From positions 1 through 40,803 of the forward strand of contig JAHRWZ010000088.1 of assembly GCA_019104865.1 (NCBI GenBank): a stretch of DNA of 40,803 bases, given 5' to 3'. Of the stretch, positions 18,099 through 27,484 are shown piece by piece; within the stretch, counting starts at the first letter, position 1, and each line of letters begins with the position of its first letter. The stretch comes from Castellaniella sp. (GTDB lineage: Bacteria > Pseudomonadota > Gammaproteobacteria > Burkholderiales > Burkholderiaceae_B). Both the position numbers and the translations under genes were made by a program. A model generated the notes under the pieces. The model was not told where the DNA came from. It did not search any database and saw only the letters and a program-made list of their open reading frames with translations.

Positions 18099-18183
18099 TG
18101 GTCATGTCCCGGTTTGCCGCCGGTTCGCCATTCCCATCAGCCTTATCGGTGTAACGAGCCGAGGGTATTGAAAAGGAAAGTTC

Positions 18184-19182
18184 ATGTCTGCACAAAGTTT
18201 TCTGAAACCGCGTTCCATCACGGTGGAATCCGTGGGCACCTACCACGCGAAGGTCATCATGGAGCCGTTCGAGCGCGGCTATGGCCATACGCTGGGTAAC
18301 GCGCTGCGCCGCATCCTGCTGTCTTCGATGACGGGCTACGCGCCGACGGAAGTCCAGATCAGCGGGGTCGTGCATGAGTACTCCACGATCGCCGGTGTTC
18401 GCGAGGACGTCGTCGACATCTTGCTGAACCTCAAGGGTGTAGTGTTCAAGCTGCACAATCGCGAGGAAGTCACGCTGCAGCTCAACAAGCAGGGGCCGGG
18501 TGAAGTCCGGGCGCGCGACATCGATTTGCCGCATGACGTCGAGATCGTCAATCCGGATCACCTGATCGCCACGCTGACCGACAACGGCCGCATCGAAATG
18601 CAGATCAAGGTCGAACAGGGCCGCGGCTACGTTCCCGGCAATGTGCGCGCGCTGGCGGACGACCGTTCGGCGACGATCGGCCAGATCGTGCTGGATGCCT
18701 CATTCAGCCCGGTGCGCCGCGTCAGCTACGCCGTCGAGAACGCCCGTGTGGAACAGCGTACCGATCTGGACAAGCTGGTGCTGGACGTGGAGACCAATGG
18801 CGTGATCAGCCCCGAAGAAGCGGTGCGCCAGTCGGCCCGCATTCTGATGGATCAGGTCGCTGTGTTCGTGTCGCTCGCCGACAAGGATGCCGGTCAGCTG
18901 ACCACCAGCGTGCCGATGGGCGGCCAGTCCACGCCGATCGATCCGGTGCTGCTGCGCCCGGTGGACGATCTGGAACTGACGGTGCGTTCGGCCAACTGCC
19001 TGAAGGCCGAGAACATCTACTACATCGGCGATCTGATCCAGCGCACTGAAAACGAGCTGCTCAAGACCCCGAACCTGGGTCGCAAGTCGCTCAACGAGAT
19101 CAAGGAAGTTCTGGCCGCGCGTGGCCTGACCCTGGGTATGAAGCTCGAGAACTGGCCTCCTGTGGGGCTGGAGCGTCCCTGA
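18184..19182 (+). CDS. rpoA: DNA-directed RNA polymerase subunit alpha
   Basis: 332 residues. The N-terminal dimerisation domain includes [20 protein letters not shown] and [18 protein letters not shown]. The C-terminal domain, which binds UP elements and activators, includes LEVRTANC-like [20 protein letters not shown] and [19 protein letters not shown]. An AAAGGAAAG site precedes the ATG. It is separated from both neighbours by long structured gaps, unlike the tightly packed genes before it. Confidence 0.98.
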   Translation: MSAQSFLKPRSITVESVGTYHAKVIMEPFERGYGHTLGNALRRILLSSMTGYAPTEVQISGVVHEYSTIAGVREDVVDILLNLKGVVFKLHNREEVTLQLNKQGPGEVRARDIDLPHDVEIVNPDHLIATLTDNGRIEMQIKVEQGRGYVPGNVRALADDRSATIGQIVLDASFSPVRRVSYAVENARVEQRTDLDKLVLDVETNGVISPEEAVRQSARILMDQVAVFVSLADKDAGQLTTSVPMGGQSTPIDPVLLRPVDDLELTVRSANCLKAENIYYIGDLIQRTENELLKTPNLGRKSLNEIKEVLAARGLTLGMKLENWPPVGLERP

Positions 19183-19195
19183 TCGCATCCGGTAT

Positions 19196-19234
19196 CCCGT
19201 GCGACGAATGCCTGATCGGGTGTCGTCGCACGGG
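19196..19234 (+). other. Strong hairpin between rpoA and rplQ
   Basis: CCCGTGCGACGA (19196-19207) pairs perfectly with TCGTCGCACGGG (19223-19234), a 12-base stem with a 15-base loop, starting 14 bases after the rpoA stop. No T tract follows, so termination is not certain. A further 169 bases lie between it and rplQ; no good sigma-70 promoter was found in them. Confidence 0.65.
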
Positions 19235-19403
19235 GTTCCGGGCATGTTACCCGTTGCCGGGCTGAAAGGCGCCGATAGCGTGGTAACATTCCGACCCGGT
19301 CGATTCTTCGGCCGGGATTTACGCCAACATCCGGACCGCGGCGTCTGCCTGTCAGCTGCCGATAGAAGATCTGGGTTTCAATAGATTCAACAAGGAAATC
19401 GAA

Positions 19404-19787
19404 ATGCGCCATCGTCACGGCCTTCGCAAACTGAACCGCACCAGCAGCCATCGTCTGGCCATGTTCCGCAACATGGCGGTATCCCTGCTGACGCACGAAG
19501 CCATCAAGACCACGCTGCCCAAGGCCAAGGAACTGCGCCGGGTGGTCGAGCCCCTGATCACGCTGGGCAAGAACCCCACGCTGGCCAATCGCCGTCTGGC
19601 GTTCGCCCGCCTGCGCGACCGCGACGCGGTCACCAAGCTGTTCAACGAAATCGGCCCGCGCTTCCAGGCCCGCAATGGGGGTTACACCCGCGTGCTGAAG
19701 ATGGGTTTCCGCCAGGGTGACAACGCCCCCATGGCCTTCATGGAACTGGTGGACCGTCCTGAAGTGGAAGGCGCCGCTGCCGAATAA
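19404..19787 (+). CDS. rplQ: 50S ribosomal protein L17
   Basis: 127 residues. [20 protein letters not shown] and [20 protein letters not shown] are the L17 hallmarks. L17 lies near the exit tunnel. Last gene of the alpha operon; an AAGGAAATCGAA region precedes it and a strong terminator follows. Confidence 0.98.
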   Translation: MRHRHGLRKLNRTSSHRLAMFRNMAVSLLTHEAIKTTLPKAKELRRVVEPLITLGKNPTLANRRLAFARLRDRDAVTKLFNEIGPRFQARNGGYTRVLKMGFRQGDNAPMAFMELVDRPEVEGAAAE

Positions 19788-19838
19788 GACTGACACCGGG
19801 GCGGACGCATGTAACGCCTTCCAGTGATCGAGTCTGCC

Positions 19839-19871
19839 AGGTCCGGAACGCTCACGCGTCCGGACCTTTTT
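19839..19871 (+). terminator. Rho-independent terminator of the alpha operon
   Basis: AGGTCCGGA (19839-19847) pairs perfectly with TCCGGACCT (19859-19867), and the stem runs straight into TTTTT. It lies 52 bases after rplQ and ends the ribosomal gene run. Confidence 0.9.
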
Positions 19872-19945
19872 CATGCGTGCCGCCATTGGCTCGCAGCATT
19901 TCAAATACCGTGTAAAATCAAAGAGTTTCTCTTCACGGATCCGTC

Positions 19946-20392
19946 ATGTCAGACCACGCCCCTACGGAAGGCCGTCCTGTCTCGCAGGAGGGCTCGGGGC
20001 CGATACCGGGATTGCGGCGGCAGGGCGGCGCGCCCACCGATACAGTCGTGGTGCTCAGCACCGCGCCCGATGTCCTGCTAGCCAAGCGCATCGCCCATCT
20101 GCTGGTGGAAGAGTCCCTGGTGGCCTGTGCCCAGGTCGGGCCCCTGGTGACGTCCATGTATCTGTGGCAGGGGCAGCTCGAAGGCACGGAAGAATCACCG
20201 CTCTGCCTCAAGACAACGGCCGCACAGCTGCCGGCGTTGTATGCGCGGTTGTACGAGCTGCATCCGTACGAGATCCCCGAGTTCCTGGTGCTGGGCGTGG
20301 TGGCCGGCAGCACCGCCTATCTGGATTGGGTCGCCGAATCGGCCCGCGAATCGACACCGGGTCGGCCCGATGTCCAGTCCTCACTCGAGTAA
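19946..20392 (+). CDS. cutA: CutA1-family divalent-cation tolerance protein
   Basis: 148 residues. From about residue 33 the sequence follows CutA1: TVVVLSTAPDVLLAKRIAHL, VEESLVACAQVGPLVTSMYL, WQGQLEGTEE and HPYEIPEFLVLGV. CutA1 forms trimers resembling PII signal proteins and has been linked to copper and other metal tolerance; its exact role is unsettled. The first 30 or so residues are a polar, glycine- and proline-rich extension not typical of the family; a shorter start cannot be excluded. Often found next to dsbD, as here (dsbD was first named as a cutA locus gene in E. coli). Confidence 0.92.
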   Translation: MSDHAPTEGRPVSQEGSGPIPGLRRQGGAPTDTVVVLSTAPDVLLAKRIAHLLVEESLVACAQVGPLVTSMYLWQGQLEGTEESPLCLKTTAAQLPALYARLYELHPYEIPEFLVLGVVAGSTAYLDWVAESARESTPGRPDVQSSLE

Positions 20393-20471
20393 TGTTCCGA
20401 TGATGAATTTCCCGCGTCCGCTGATTCCGGTCTGGTTTCTTCAATCCCGGTTCCGTCAGAAGGGGATTGAT

Positions 20472-22661
20472 GTGCGGATGGGACTGTCGGCGACAGGCGG
20501 GAAGATGGTGCAGGCACTCATGGGGCTGCTGCTCGCGGTCACGGCGGGTCTGGGCCTGGTGGGTACGGTCCAGGCCGCCGGCGATTTCCTCGAGCCCGAG
20601 CAGGCCTTCGTCACCACGGTGGCGATGCGGGATCCACGGACGCTGGACGTGCATTACGCGATCGCACCGGGCTACTACATGTACCAGGATCGTTTCGAAG
20701 TGCGTGTCGAGGATGCGTCGGGCCAACTGATGTTTTTTCGCCGCTCGGATCTGACCCCCGCCGACGCTGAAACCCGCACGCCGGCCTGGCCGGGGGCCTT
20801 GCAGTTGCCCAAGGGTCAGGTCAAATACGACCCGACCTTCGAGCGCGACATGGAGGTCTTTCACAAAGGGATCACGCTGCGGGTGCCGCTGCAGGCAGGA
20901 GCGTCGGCTCCACTGCAGGTGACACTCACGGGGCAGGGCTGCTCGGACCAGGGCCTGTGCTATCCACCAATGACCCGGACACTCACACTGGCTGGCGGTG
21001 AAGATGGCTATCAGGCGCAGGGTCCTCTGGTCCGCGCCAGCGTGCCGGCGCCGCAGGACGAGATCGGCACATCCGCGGTCGACGGCTCGGTCCGGTCGAA
21101 TGGCGCAGGGCAGGCTGGGCGCCCGGACCTGCTGGCGGGTGCAACGTCCGCTGTCGCCGGCCAAGCGCCGGCGCTGCGGGATCCTTCGCAAGCCGGGTCC
21201 GGGAGCTCCTGGCTGGATCTGGGGGACGTGGGGATGGCGGCCTGGCTGCATCAGGCGCCCTTGTGGCAGATCCTGGGACTGAGCCTGATATTCGGATTAC
21301 TGCTGTCCTTTACACCGTGCGTGCTGCCGATGGTGCCGATTCTGCTGGCGGTCATTGCGGGACGCGACCATCAGTCCGTCAGTCGTGCGCGCGGCTTTGG
21401 GCTGGCCGCGGTCTATGTGCTGGGCATGTCGCTGGTCTATACCGTACTGGGGGTGGCCGCCGGCTTGTTGGGGGCGGGTCTGGCGGCGTGGCTGCAGTCG
21501 CCGTGGGTGCTGGGCACCTTTGCCGTGTTGCTGGCAGTGTTCGCGCTGGCCATGCTGGATGTCTTCGCGCTGCAGGCGCCGGTTGGCCTGCAGTCACGGG
21601 TGCAGACATGGATGCAGCGCCTGCCTGGCGGCCAGGTGGGCGGTGTCTTTCTGATGGGGATGTTGTCGGCCCTGATTGTCGGCCCCTGCGTGGCCGCGCC
21701 TCTGGCCGGGGTGCTGCTGTTCATCTCCCAGACTGGGGATCTCGTGACAGGCGGTTCGGCATTGTTCGCGATGGCGTGGGGCGAGGGTGTGCTGCTGCTC
21801 GTGGTCGGCGCGGGCGCCGGCGCCCTGCTGCCGCGCGCCGGGGCGTGGATGACGCCGCTCAAGGCCGCCTTCGGCTTGCTCTTGCTGGCCACCGCCTGGT
21901 GGATGGCGCGACCGCTGCTGCCGGATACCTTGTATGTCATGGGCTGGATTCTGCTGGCGATCTGGGCGGCGCTGCTGTTATGGGGGGCGACGGATGGCGG
22001 TCGCGCGCCAACGGCGTCATCCGGCGCCGGGGTGGCTGTCTTGACGGCGAACGCCGCACATGCCGGCCCTCTGCGTCTTCTGACCCGCGCCCTGGCCTCG
22101 ATGCTGGCCCTGTGGGGGCTGGCCCAGGGGGCGGGGCTGCTGGCGGGGGGGCACGACATGCTGCGGCCCCTGGCGCCGTTCACTGCCGCCGGGGTGGCCT
22201 TGAACCAGGTGGTATCCGGTTCCGGGCCGGCGACAACCTCTGGCGCCCTCGCGCCCCAGCCAGGCATCGCCGGTGCCCGACAAGGTCCGCAGGCGATCCA
22301 GGCGCAGTTCACTCGCGTGGCGTCGCTGGCTGAACTCGAGTCGCAGCTGGCATCCACTGACCGGCCGGTGATGCTGGATTTTTACGCGGACTGGTGCGTG
22401 TCCTGTCTGGAAATGGAAAAATTCACCTTCAGCGACCCTCAGGTGGCGGCCCGCATGGGCCGAATGAAGCTGCTGCAGGCTGATGTCACCCGGATGACCG
22501 TCGAAGACAAGGCGCTTCTGGCCCGCTTCGATCTGTTCGGCCCGCCCGGTATCCTGTTCTTTGACGGCCGGGGCCGGTTCCTGGCGGATGCCCGGGTCGT
22601 GGGATTCAAGAAGGCCGATGCCTTTCTGCGGATCCAGGACCGGGTACTGGGCGCTTCATGA
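20472..22661 (+). CDS. dsbD: Thiol:disulfide interchange protein DsbD
   Basis: About 729 residues from a GTG at 20472 (AAGGGG 6 bases upstream). ATG 20478 or ATG 20400 are alternatives and do not change the domains. DsbD carries electrons from cytoplasmic thioredoxin to periplasmic DsbC, DsbG and the cytochrome c maturation route. A signal sequence is followed by the periplasmic domain with Cys157 and Cys163 in GCSDQGLCYPP, a membrane domain of eight helices with Cys283 (FTPCVLPMVP) and Cys406 (VGPCVAAPLAG), and a C-terminal thioredoxin domain with WCVSC (642 and 645). All three redox pairs are present, so it should be active. Confidence 0.93.
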   Translation: MRMGLSATGGKMVQALMGLLLAVTAGLGLVGTVQAAGDFLEPEQAFVTTVAMRDPRTLDVHYAIAPGYYMYQDRFEVRVEDASGQLMFFRRSDLTPADAETRTPAWPGALQLPKGQVKYDPTFERDMEVFHKGITLRVPLQAGASAPLQVTLTGQGCSDQGLCYPPMTRTLTLAGGEDGYQAQGPLVRASVPAPQDEIGTSAVDGSVRSNGAGQAGRPDLLAGATSAVAGQAPALRDPSQAGSGSSWLDLGDVGMAAWLHQAPLWQILGLSLIFGLLLSFTPCVLPMVPILLAVIAGRDHQSVSRARGFGLAAVYVLGMSLVYTVLGVAAGLLGAGLAAWLQSPWVLGTFAVLLAVFALAMLDVFALQAPVGLQSRVQTWMQRLPGGQVGGVFLMGMLSALIVGPCVAAPLAGVLLFISQTGDLVTGGSALFAMAWGEGVLLLVVGAGAGALLPRAGAWMTPLKAAFGLLLLATAWWMARPLLPDTLYVMGWILLAIWAALLLWGATDGGRAPTASSGAGVAVLTANAAHAGPLRLLTRALASMLALWGLAQGAGLLAGGHDMLRPLAPFTAAGVALNQVVSGSGPATTSGALAPQPGIAGARQGPQAIQAQFTRVASLAELESQLASTDRPVMLDFYADWCVSCLEMEKFTFSDPQVAARMGRMKLLQADVTRMTVEDKALLARFDLFGPPGILFFDGRGRFLADARVVGFKKADAFLRIQDRVLGAS

Positions 22662-22720
22662 CGGTGCAAGGCGGTGGCCGATGCGGCTGCCGACCGGCAC
22701 CGCACGACCCATCCGACTGA

Positions 22721-23536
22721 TCATTTGTCCTGAGGGGGCTCGTCCTGGGGGACCAGGGCGTCGGTGTCGGCTGCCGGGTCTTCGGTTTCAGGCGCGGCTT
22801 TCCGTTTCTCGATCGCGGCCCCCGCCAGAATTCCGATTTCATAGAGCACACATAGCGGCGTGGCCAGCAGCACCTGGCTGAGCACATCGGGCGGTGTCAC
22901 CACGGCCGCCAGTACGAAAGCGCCCACGACCACGTAACCGCGAACCTCGCGCAGTTTCTTCACGGATACGATGCCGGTCTTGACCAGCAGCACGACGGCG
23001 ACTGGGACCTCGAAGGTGACCCCGAAGGCCATGAACATCGTCAGCACGAAATTGACATAGGCCTCGATGTCCGGCGCGGGTGTGATCGAATGCGGCGCGA
23101 AATTCGCGATGAAGCGAAAGACCGTGTGGAACACCACGAAATAACAGAAGGCCATCCCCAGCAGGAACAGGAAGGTGCTGGAGATGATCAGCGGCAGTGC
23201 CAGGCGCTGTTCATGACGGTACAGACCGGGCGCGACAAAGGCCCAGGCCTGGTACAGCACGACGGGTAGCGCCAGGACGAAGGCAGCCAGTAGCGTGACC
23301 TTGATCGGCACCATGAAGGGGGTGATCACCCCGGTGGCGATCATGCGTGTGCCTGTGGGCAGGGATGCCAGCATGGGCTGGGCCAGGATATCGTATATCG
23401 TGGATGGCCCCGGATAGAGGAACAGCACGACGAAAATGCCCAGCACAGTCATGACGGCGCGCAGCAGACGGGTGCGCAACTCGATCAGGTGCGAGATGAA
23501 GGTGTCCTGGGACGAGGCGTCGGATGCGTCAGTCAT
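22721..23536 (-). CDS. tatC: Sec-independent protein translocase TatC
   Basis: 271 residues with six expected membrane helices. TatC is the twin-arginine signal-peptide receptor. Recognisable parts are FISHLIELRTRLLRAVM at the N-terminus and FVAPGLYRHEQRLALPLI in the first periplasmic-cytoplasmic loop region; the TFEVPVAVVLLVKTGIV segment follows. The charged C-terminal tail is family-typical. It starts 8 bases after tatB and is the last gene of a long minus-strand run; it converges on dsbD. Confidence 0.97.
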   Translation of the reverse strand: MTDASDASSQDTFISHLIELRTRLLRAVMTVLGIFVVLFLYPGPSTIYDILAQPMLASLPTGTRMIATGVITPFMVPIKVTLLAAFVLALPVVLYQAWAFVAPGLYRHEQRLALPLIISSTFLFLLGMAFCYFVVFHTVFRFIANFAPHSITPAPDIEAYVNFVLTMFMAFGVTFEVPVAVVLLVKTGIVSVKKLREVRGYVVVGAFVLAAVVTPPDVLSQVLLATPLCVLYEIGILAGAAIEKRKAAPETEDPAADTDALVPQDEPPQDK

Positions 23537-23544
23537 GCCGTGAT

Positions 23545-24072
23545 TCAGTGGCTGGATTCGGTGGAGGCTGGCGCCCGGACAGGCTGAGGCGTGCCGCTGG
23601 GGACGGATGTCGTCGGTACGGTGGTGCCAAGCGGCGCCGCGGGGGCCGGGTTGCCGTCCGCCGGGCCGGGTATGCCGGCAGCCGGATCGTGCGCAGGCAG
23701 GGACGGCGCGTCAGCTTTCACCGGAGCCTCTTCGGTGACCGGCTGCTTGATGTCCAGCGCCTGACGGGCATCATCGAGGGAATCCTTGATCGCCTGCGTC
23801 GGTTGGGTGACAGCCGCCTTCAGATCCTCGACCGACGAGGTCATGGAGGACTGCACCGAACGGGCGGCGTCCTCCATCTGGTTCTTGATGTCGCCGATTT
23901 CCTTCAGGTCCATTTCCTTCTGGATGTCGGACTTGACCTCGTTGACATAGCGTTGGGCGCGCCCGAGCAGGTGTCCGACGGTGCGGGCGACCTTTGGCAG
24001 GCGTTCGGGACCGATGACGATCAGCGCGATCACGCCGATCAGCATCAGTTCGCTGAAGCTGACATCGAACAT
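23545..24072 (-). CDS. tatB: Sec-independent protein translocase TatB
   Basis: 175 residues: MFDVSFSELMLIGVIALIVI is the single membrane helix, followed by GPERLPKVARTVGHLLGRAQ and an amphipathic, charged helix region, then a low-complexity Pro/Ala/Thr-rich tail (about 130-175). TatB works with TatC in recognising twin-arginine substrates. Lies between tatA and tatC. Confidence 0.96.
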   Translation of the reverse strand: MFDVSFSELMLIGVIALIVIGPERLPKVARTVGHLLGRAQRYVNEVKSDIQKEMDLKEIGDIKNQMEDAARSVQSSMTSSVEDLKAAVTQPTQAIKDSLDDARQALDIKQPVTEEAPVKADAPSLPAHDPAAGIPGPADGNPAPAAPLGTTVPTTSVPSGTPQPVRAPASTESSH

Positions 24073-24097
24073 GGCGGTTCCGGTTCAGTGCGCGGGA

Positions 24098-24331
24098 TCA
24101 GGCGTCGGTCTTCTCGCGTGCCTGGACATCCACCGTGTTGGAATCCTGGACTTGCTGCGTGACGGCCGGCTTGGATTCAGCGGTCTCGCTCTGTGCGTCG
24201 TTCATGCCTTTTTTGAAGCCTTTGACGGCACCGCCGAGGTCTTCGCCGATGTTGCGCAGTTTCTTCGTGCCGAAGATCAACGCCACGATGACCAATACGA
24301 TCAGCCAGTGCCAGATGCTGAAGCTACCCAT
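24098..24331 (-). CDS. tatA: Sec-independent protein translocase TatA
   Basis: 77 residues: [20 protein letters not shown] is the membrane helix, then [20 protein letters not shown], the conserved hinge and amphipathic helix, and a short charged tail. TatA forms the pore-like assembly of the Tat system. It follows the HIT gene by 9 bases on the same strand. Confidence 0.97.
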   Translation of the reverse strand: MGSFSIWHWLIVLVIVALIFGTKKLRNIGEDLGGAVKGFKKGMNDAQSETAESKPAVTQQVQDSNTVDVQAREKTDA

Positions 24332-24340
24332 GAGTTCTCC

Positions 24341-24709
24341 TTAGGCGGCGGGGGCCGCGCGTTTTGACCAGGGGCGTGCGCCGCCCAGAATGTGAAAGTG
24401 CAGGTGGTCGATTTCCTGGCCGCCTTCGGCGCCGGTATTGGCCACCAGCCGGAACCCGCCATCGGGCAGCGGATTGCAGCCGTTGGCAAAGGCGAGCTTC
24501 GGGACCAGCAGCAGCATCCGGGCCAGCCAGGCGTCGTCGGTGGACCCGATGGCTGCCAGCGATGCCACGTGATGCTTGGGCATCAGCAGAAGATGCACGG
24601 GAGCTGCCGGGTTGATGTCGTGAAAGGCGAGAAATTCGTCGTCTTCGTGCACGATGCGGGCAGGGATTTCGTGCCGGGCGATTTTACAGAACAGACAATC
24701 GTGGCTCAT
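24341..24709 (-). CDS. hinT: HIT-family nucleotide hydrolase, HinT-like
   Basis: 122 residues. CLFCKIARHEIPARIVHEDD at the start, HDINPAAPVHLLLMPKHHV, and the histidine triad HLHFHILGG near the end. These enzymes hydrolyse nucleoside phosphoramidates such as adenosine 5'-phosphoramidate and acyl-adenylates; the middle histidine of the triad is the nucleophile. In Burkholderiales a HIT gene usually stands between hisE and tatA, as here. It lies 181 bases after hisE, so it may have its own promoter. Confidence 0.93.
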   Translation of the reverse strand: MSHDCLFCKIARHEIPARIVHEDDEFLAFHDINPAAPVHLLLMPKHHVASLAAIGSTDDAWLARMLLLVPKLAFANGCNPLPDGGFRLVANTGAEGGQEIDHLHFHILGGARPWSKRAAPAA

Positions 24710-24777
24710 GGGGTTCTACGGGATGGGGCCGGACATCGACCCACTCAACATCATATGTTGCCACAATTTCCCTGACG

Positions 24778-24804
24778 CTGTATTGATCCGCCAGGGGAAT
24801 ACAG
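24778..24804. promoter_or_regulatory. Inverted repeat upstream of the HIT-tat genes
   Basis: CTGTATT (24778-24784) and AATACAG (24798-24804) are exact inverted repeats separated by 13 bases, in the 181-base gap between hisE and the HIT gene. The arrangement resembles a dimeric operator. A second small repeat, CAACAT/ATGTTG, lies nearby at about 24747-24761. No regulator can be named. Confidence 0.4.
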
Positions 24805-24890
24805 TCAGTCAAGGGTATGCACTGACCGGATCCGGCCGTTCGCGGTCGGGGGATCCGGATCCGGGGATGGCACCCTGGGAGCAGGACCGT

Positions 24891-25271
24891 TCAGTGCTTC
24901 GGTCGGGAGGCCTTTTCTTCCAGCCCGGACAGCCCTTCACGGCGGGCAAGCTCGGCCAGTACGTCCTCGGGCCGCAGATCGAAATGCGTCAGGGCTACCA
25001 GGCAGTGAAACCAGAGATCGGCGGTTTCCGCCACGATACGGTCTCGTTGGCCGTCCTTGGCCGCCATCACCAGTTCGGTGGCTTCCTCGCCGATCTTCTT
25101 CAGGAAGGCATCCGGCCCGCGAGCCAGCAGGCGGGCTGTGTAGGAGGTCTCTGGATTGCCGCCATGGTCTGGGCGGCGGGTCGCAAGGGTGTCGGCCAGC
25201 CGGGCCAGAATGTCTCCGGTGGAAGAATTTCCTGGGGCTGCCTGCCGGGGGTCGGTGTCTGCGGAAGTCAT
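24891..25271 (-). CDS. hisE: Phosphoribosyl-ATP pyrophosphatase
   Basis: 126 residues, a MazG-like all-helical enzyme that removes pyrophosphate from phosphoribosyl-ATP, the second step of histidine synthesis. The metal-binding EExxE element is in [17 protein letters not shown], followed by [14 protein letters not shown]. Here hisE and hisI are separate genes, whereas enterobacteria have a HisIE fusion. The N-terminal 18 or so residues are a polar extension. It follows hisI by 58 bases. Confidence 0.96.
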   Translation of the reverse strand: MTSADTDPRQAAPGNSSTGDILARLADTLATRRPDHGGNPETSYTARLLARGPDAFLKKIGEEATELVMAAKDGQRDRIVAETADLWFHCLVALTHFDLRPEDVLAELARREGLSGLEEKASRPKH

Positions 25272-25329
25272 GTCGAGAAGTGAAGGGAATCAGGGGTTCG
25301 GGCCGAGAGGGCGTGTCGGCGTGGGGAAG

Positions 25330-25809
25330 TCAGGGATGCGTCGCGCCCGCGCCGTAGATGTCGCCTGGGTCCTTCAGCACAGGGTCCTGGGTGACCCAGG
25401 CGGGATCGGCGGCCTGGCGATCCAAACTGCGGAAGAAGCAGCGTTCCCGCCCGGTATGACAGGCGATGCCGCCGACCTGCGTGATCCGCAGCAGCAGCAC
25501 GTCGCCGTCGCAGTCCAGGCGAAGGTCGTGGACCTGCTGGACGTGGCCGGATTCCTCGCCCTTGCGCCAAAGGCGCTGGCGGGAGCGTGAAAAATACACG
25601 GCGCGCCCGGTGCGCACGGTTTCCTGCACCGATTCGGCGTTCATCCAGGCCATCATCAGCACCTTGCCGGTCTGCGCATCCTGGGCGATCGCGGGGATCA
25701 GCCCCTGGTCGTCGAAGTGCAGGGCCGACAGCCACGCAGGCGGCGCCTGCGGGTCGGTGGCGTCCGCCGCCGGCCGGGCCGATGGCGTGGTGTCCTTGTC
25801 GAGAGTCAT
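25330..25809 (-). CDS. hisI: Phosphoribosyl-AMP cyclohydrolase
   Basis: 159 residues, a zinc- and magnesium-dependent enzyme that opens the purine ring of phosphoribosyl-AMP, the third histidine step. Key parts: [38 protein letters not shown], the metal-binding [11 protein letters not shown] and the cysteine pair in [11 protein letters not shown]. The N-terminus has a non-conserved Pro/Ala/Asp-rich extension of about 25 residues. The ATG overlaps the hisF stop (ATGA), so translation is coupled. Confidence 0.96.
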   Translation of the reverse strand: MTLDKDTTPSARPAADATDPQAPPAWLSALHFDDQGLIPAIAQDAQTGKVLMMAWMNAESVQETVRTGRAVYFSRSRQRLWRKGEESGHVQQVHDLRLDCDGDVLLLRITQVGGIACHTGRERCFFRSLDRQAADPAWVTQDPVLKDPGDIYGAGATHP

Positions 25810-26612
25810 GTGCGCCGTACCTGAATGCCCTGGGCGGCCAGGAAATCCTTGGCCTCGGCTAGCGTGTGCTGGCCAAAATGGAAAATGCTGGCCGCCAGCA
25901 CCGCGCTGGCGTGGCCCAGGGTGATGCCATCGGCCAGATGCTGCAGGGTGCCCACACCGCCCGAGGCGATGACCGGGACGGGTACCGCGTCGGAGACGGC
26001 GCGCGTCAATTCCAGATCGAAGCCGGATTTGGTGCCGTCGCGGTCCATGCTGGTGAGCAGTAATTCACCGGCGCCCATGTCCGCCATGCGGCGAGCCCAC
26101 TGGACGGCGTCCAGGCCGGTGCCGCGCCGCCCCCCGTGGGTGAAGATCTCCCAGCGTGGGGCCTCGCCGGCGCCCGAGACGCGCCGCGCATCCATTGCCA
26201 CGACGATGCACTGCGAACCATGATGGCGAGCGGCCTCGGCCACGAGTTCCGGACGGGCGACGGCCGCGCTGTTGATGGAGACCTTGTCGGCCCCCGCGTC
26301 GAGCAGGCGCTGGATGTCGGCGACCTGGCGCACGCCCCCGCCAACCGTCAGGGGGATGAAGACCTGGCGGGCGACGGCTTCGATGATCGGCAGGATCAGG
26401 CCGCGATCATCGGACGTCGCCGTGATGTCCAGGAAGGTGATTTCATCGGCACCCTGCTCGTCGTAGCGGCGGGCGATCTCTACCGGGTCGCCGGCATCGG
26501 TCAGGTTGACGAAATTCACGCCCTTGACGACCCGGCCTGCGTTGACGTCCAGGCAGGGGATGATGCGACAGCACAGGCCTGATTCACCTGTGCGGGAAAT
26601 CGAGGCGGTCAT
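25806..26612 (-). CDS. hisF: Imidazole glycerol phosphate synthase, cyclase subunit
   Basis: 268 residues, a (beta/alpha)8 barrel that uses ammonia from HisH to form imidazole glycerol phosphate and [25 protein letters not shown] holds the first catalytic aspartate (Asp in CLDV); [22 protein letters not shown], and [15 protein letters not shown] with the second catalytic aspartate follow. The start at 26612 gives a 15-residue extension before the usual start region; it overlaps the hisA stop (ATGA), which supports it. Confidence 0.97.
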   Translation of the reverse strand: MTASISRTGESGLCCRIIPCLDVNAGRVVKGVNFVNLTDAGDPVEIARRYDEQGADEITFLDITATSDDRGLILPIIEAVARQVFIPLTVGGGVRQVADIQRLLDAGADKVSINSAAVARPELVAEAARHHGSQCIVVAMDARRVSGAGEAPRWEIFTHGGRRGTGLDAVQWARRMADMGAGELLLTSMDRDGTKSGFDLELTRAVSDAVPVPVIASGGVGTLQHLADGITLGHASAVLAASIFHFGQHTLAEAKDFLAAQGIQVRRT

Positions 26613-27439
26613 GCGGAGCGGCCTGGGGCCGGGGTGTCGGAGGATTCCGCATCGGACCCGGGCGCGCGGGCGTCGGCCGGATCGGATTCGTCGTCGGCCG
26701 AGCCGCTGAGCGAGTCGGCCAGGGCTTGGGCATCCGCGAAGCCCAGCGTGCCTTCGTAGATGCTGCGGCCCAGGATGGCGCCTTCGATGCCTTCGTTGGC
26801 AACCGCGCACAGGGCGCGGATGTCGTCCAGCGATGCCACACCGCCGGAGGCGATGACGGGAATGCGGACGTGCTGCGCCAGGCGGACGGTGGCTTCGACG
26901 TTGACACCGCTGAGCATGCCGTCGCGGCCGATATCGGTGTAGATGATCGATTCGCAGCCGTAGTCTTCGAACTTGTGGGCGAGATCCACCACGTCGTGAC
27001 GGGTGAGCTTGGACCAACCGTCGGTGGCAACCTTCCCGTCGCGCGCGTCCAGGCCTACGATGATGTGGCCAGGGAAGGCGGAGCAGGCATCACTGAGGAA
27101 ACCGGGGTCCTTGACTGCGGCGGTGCCGATGATGACGTAGGAGATGCCGTTGTCCAGATAGTATTCGACCGTGTCCAGGTCGCGGATGCCGCCGCCGATC
27201 TGGATGGGCAGGTCGTCGTCGGTCGCATCGACGATCGCCTGGATGGCGGCACGGTTGCGCGGTTTGCCCGCGACGGCGCCGTTCAGGTCCACCAGATGCA
27301 GGCGGCGCGCGCCCTGGCTGGCCCATTGGATGGCCATGGCGGCGGGATCTTCGGAAAAGACGGTGGCGTCAGCCAGGTCGCCTTGTCGCAGGCGCACGCA
27401 GCGCCCGTCTTTGAGGTCGATGGCGGGGATCAGAAGCAT
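26609..27439 (-). CDS. hisA: Phosphoribosylformimino-5-aminoimidazole carboxamide ribotide isomerase
   Basis: 276 residues, a (beta/alpha)8 barrel that isomerises ProFAR to [25 protein letters not shown] holds the catalytic aspartate in [30 protein letters not shown] (second catalytic aspartate) and [13 protein letters not shown] follow. The barrel ends near LADSLSG; the last 33 residues form an acidic, serine- and proline-rich tail absent from typical HisA, whose length is about 245. Overlaps hisF by 4 bases. Confidence 0.97.
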   Translation of the reverse strand: MLLIPAIDLKDGRCVRLRQGDLADATVFSEDPAAMAIQWASQGARRLHLVDLNGAVAGKPRNRAAIQAIVDATDDDLPIQIGGGIRDLDTVEYYLDNGISYVIIGTAAVKDPGFLSDACSAFPGHIIVGLDARDGKVATDGWSKLTRHDVVDLAHKFEDYGCESIIYTDIGRDGMLSGVNVEATVRLAQHVRIPVIASGGVASLDDIRALCAVANEGIEGAILGRSIYEGTLGFADAQALADSLSGSADDESDPADARAPGSDAESSDTPAPGRSA

Positions 27440-27484
27440 AGTCGTCGTGTCAATGCAGGAAGGATTCGAAACCCGGTATGGGGG

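Noticed and set aside
19886..19918. TTGGCT and TAAAAT as a cutA promoter
   Set aside because: The hexamers are 21 bases apart, too far for a normal sigma-70 promoter, and no better -35 was found.
24816..24870. Repeated GGATCCGG segments after hisE that could form a terminator
   Set aside because: The stems are short and overlapping and no T tract follows on the minus strand, so a terminator cannot be supported.
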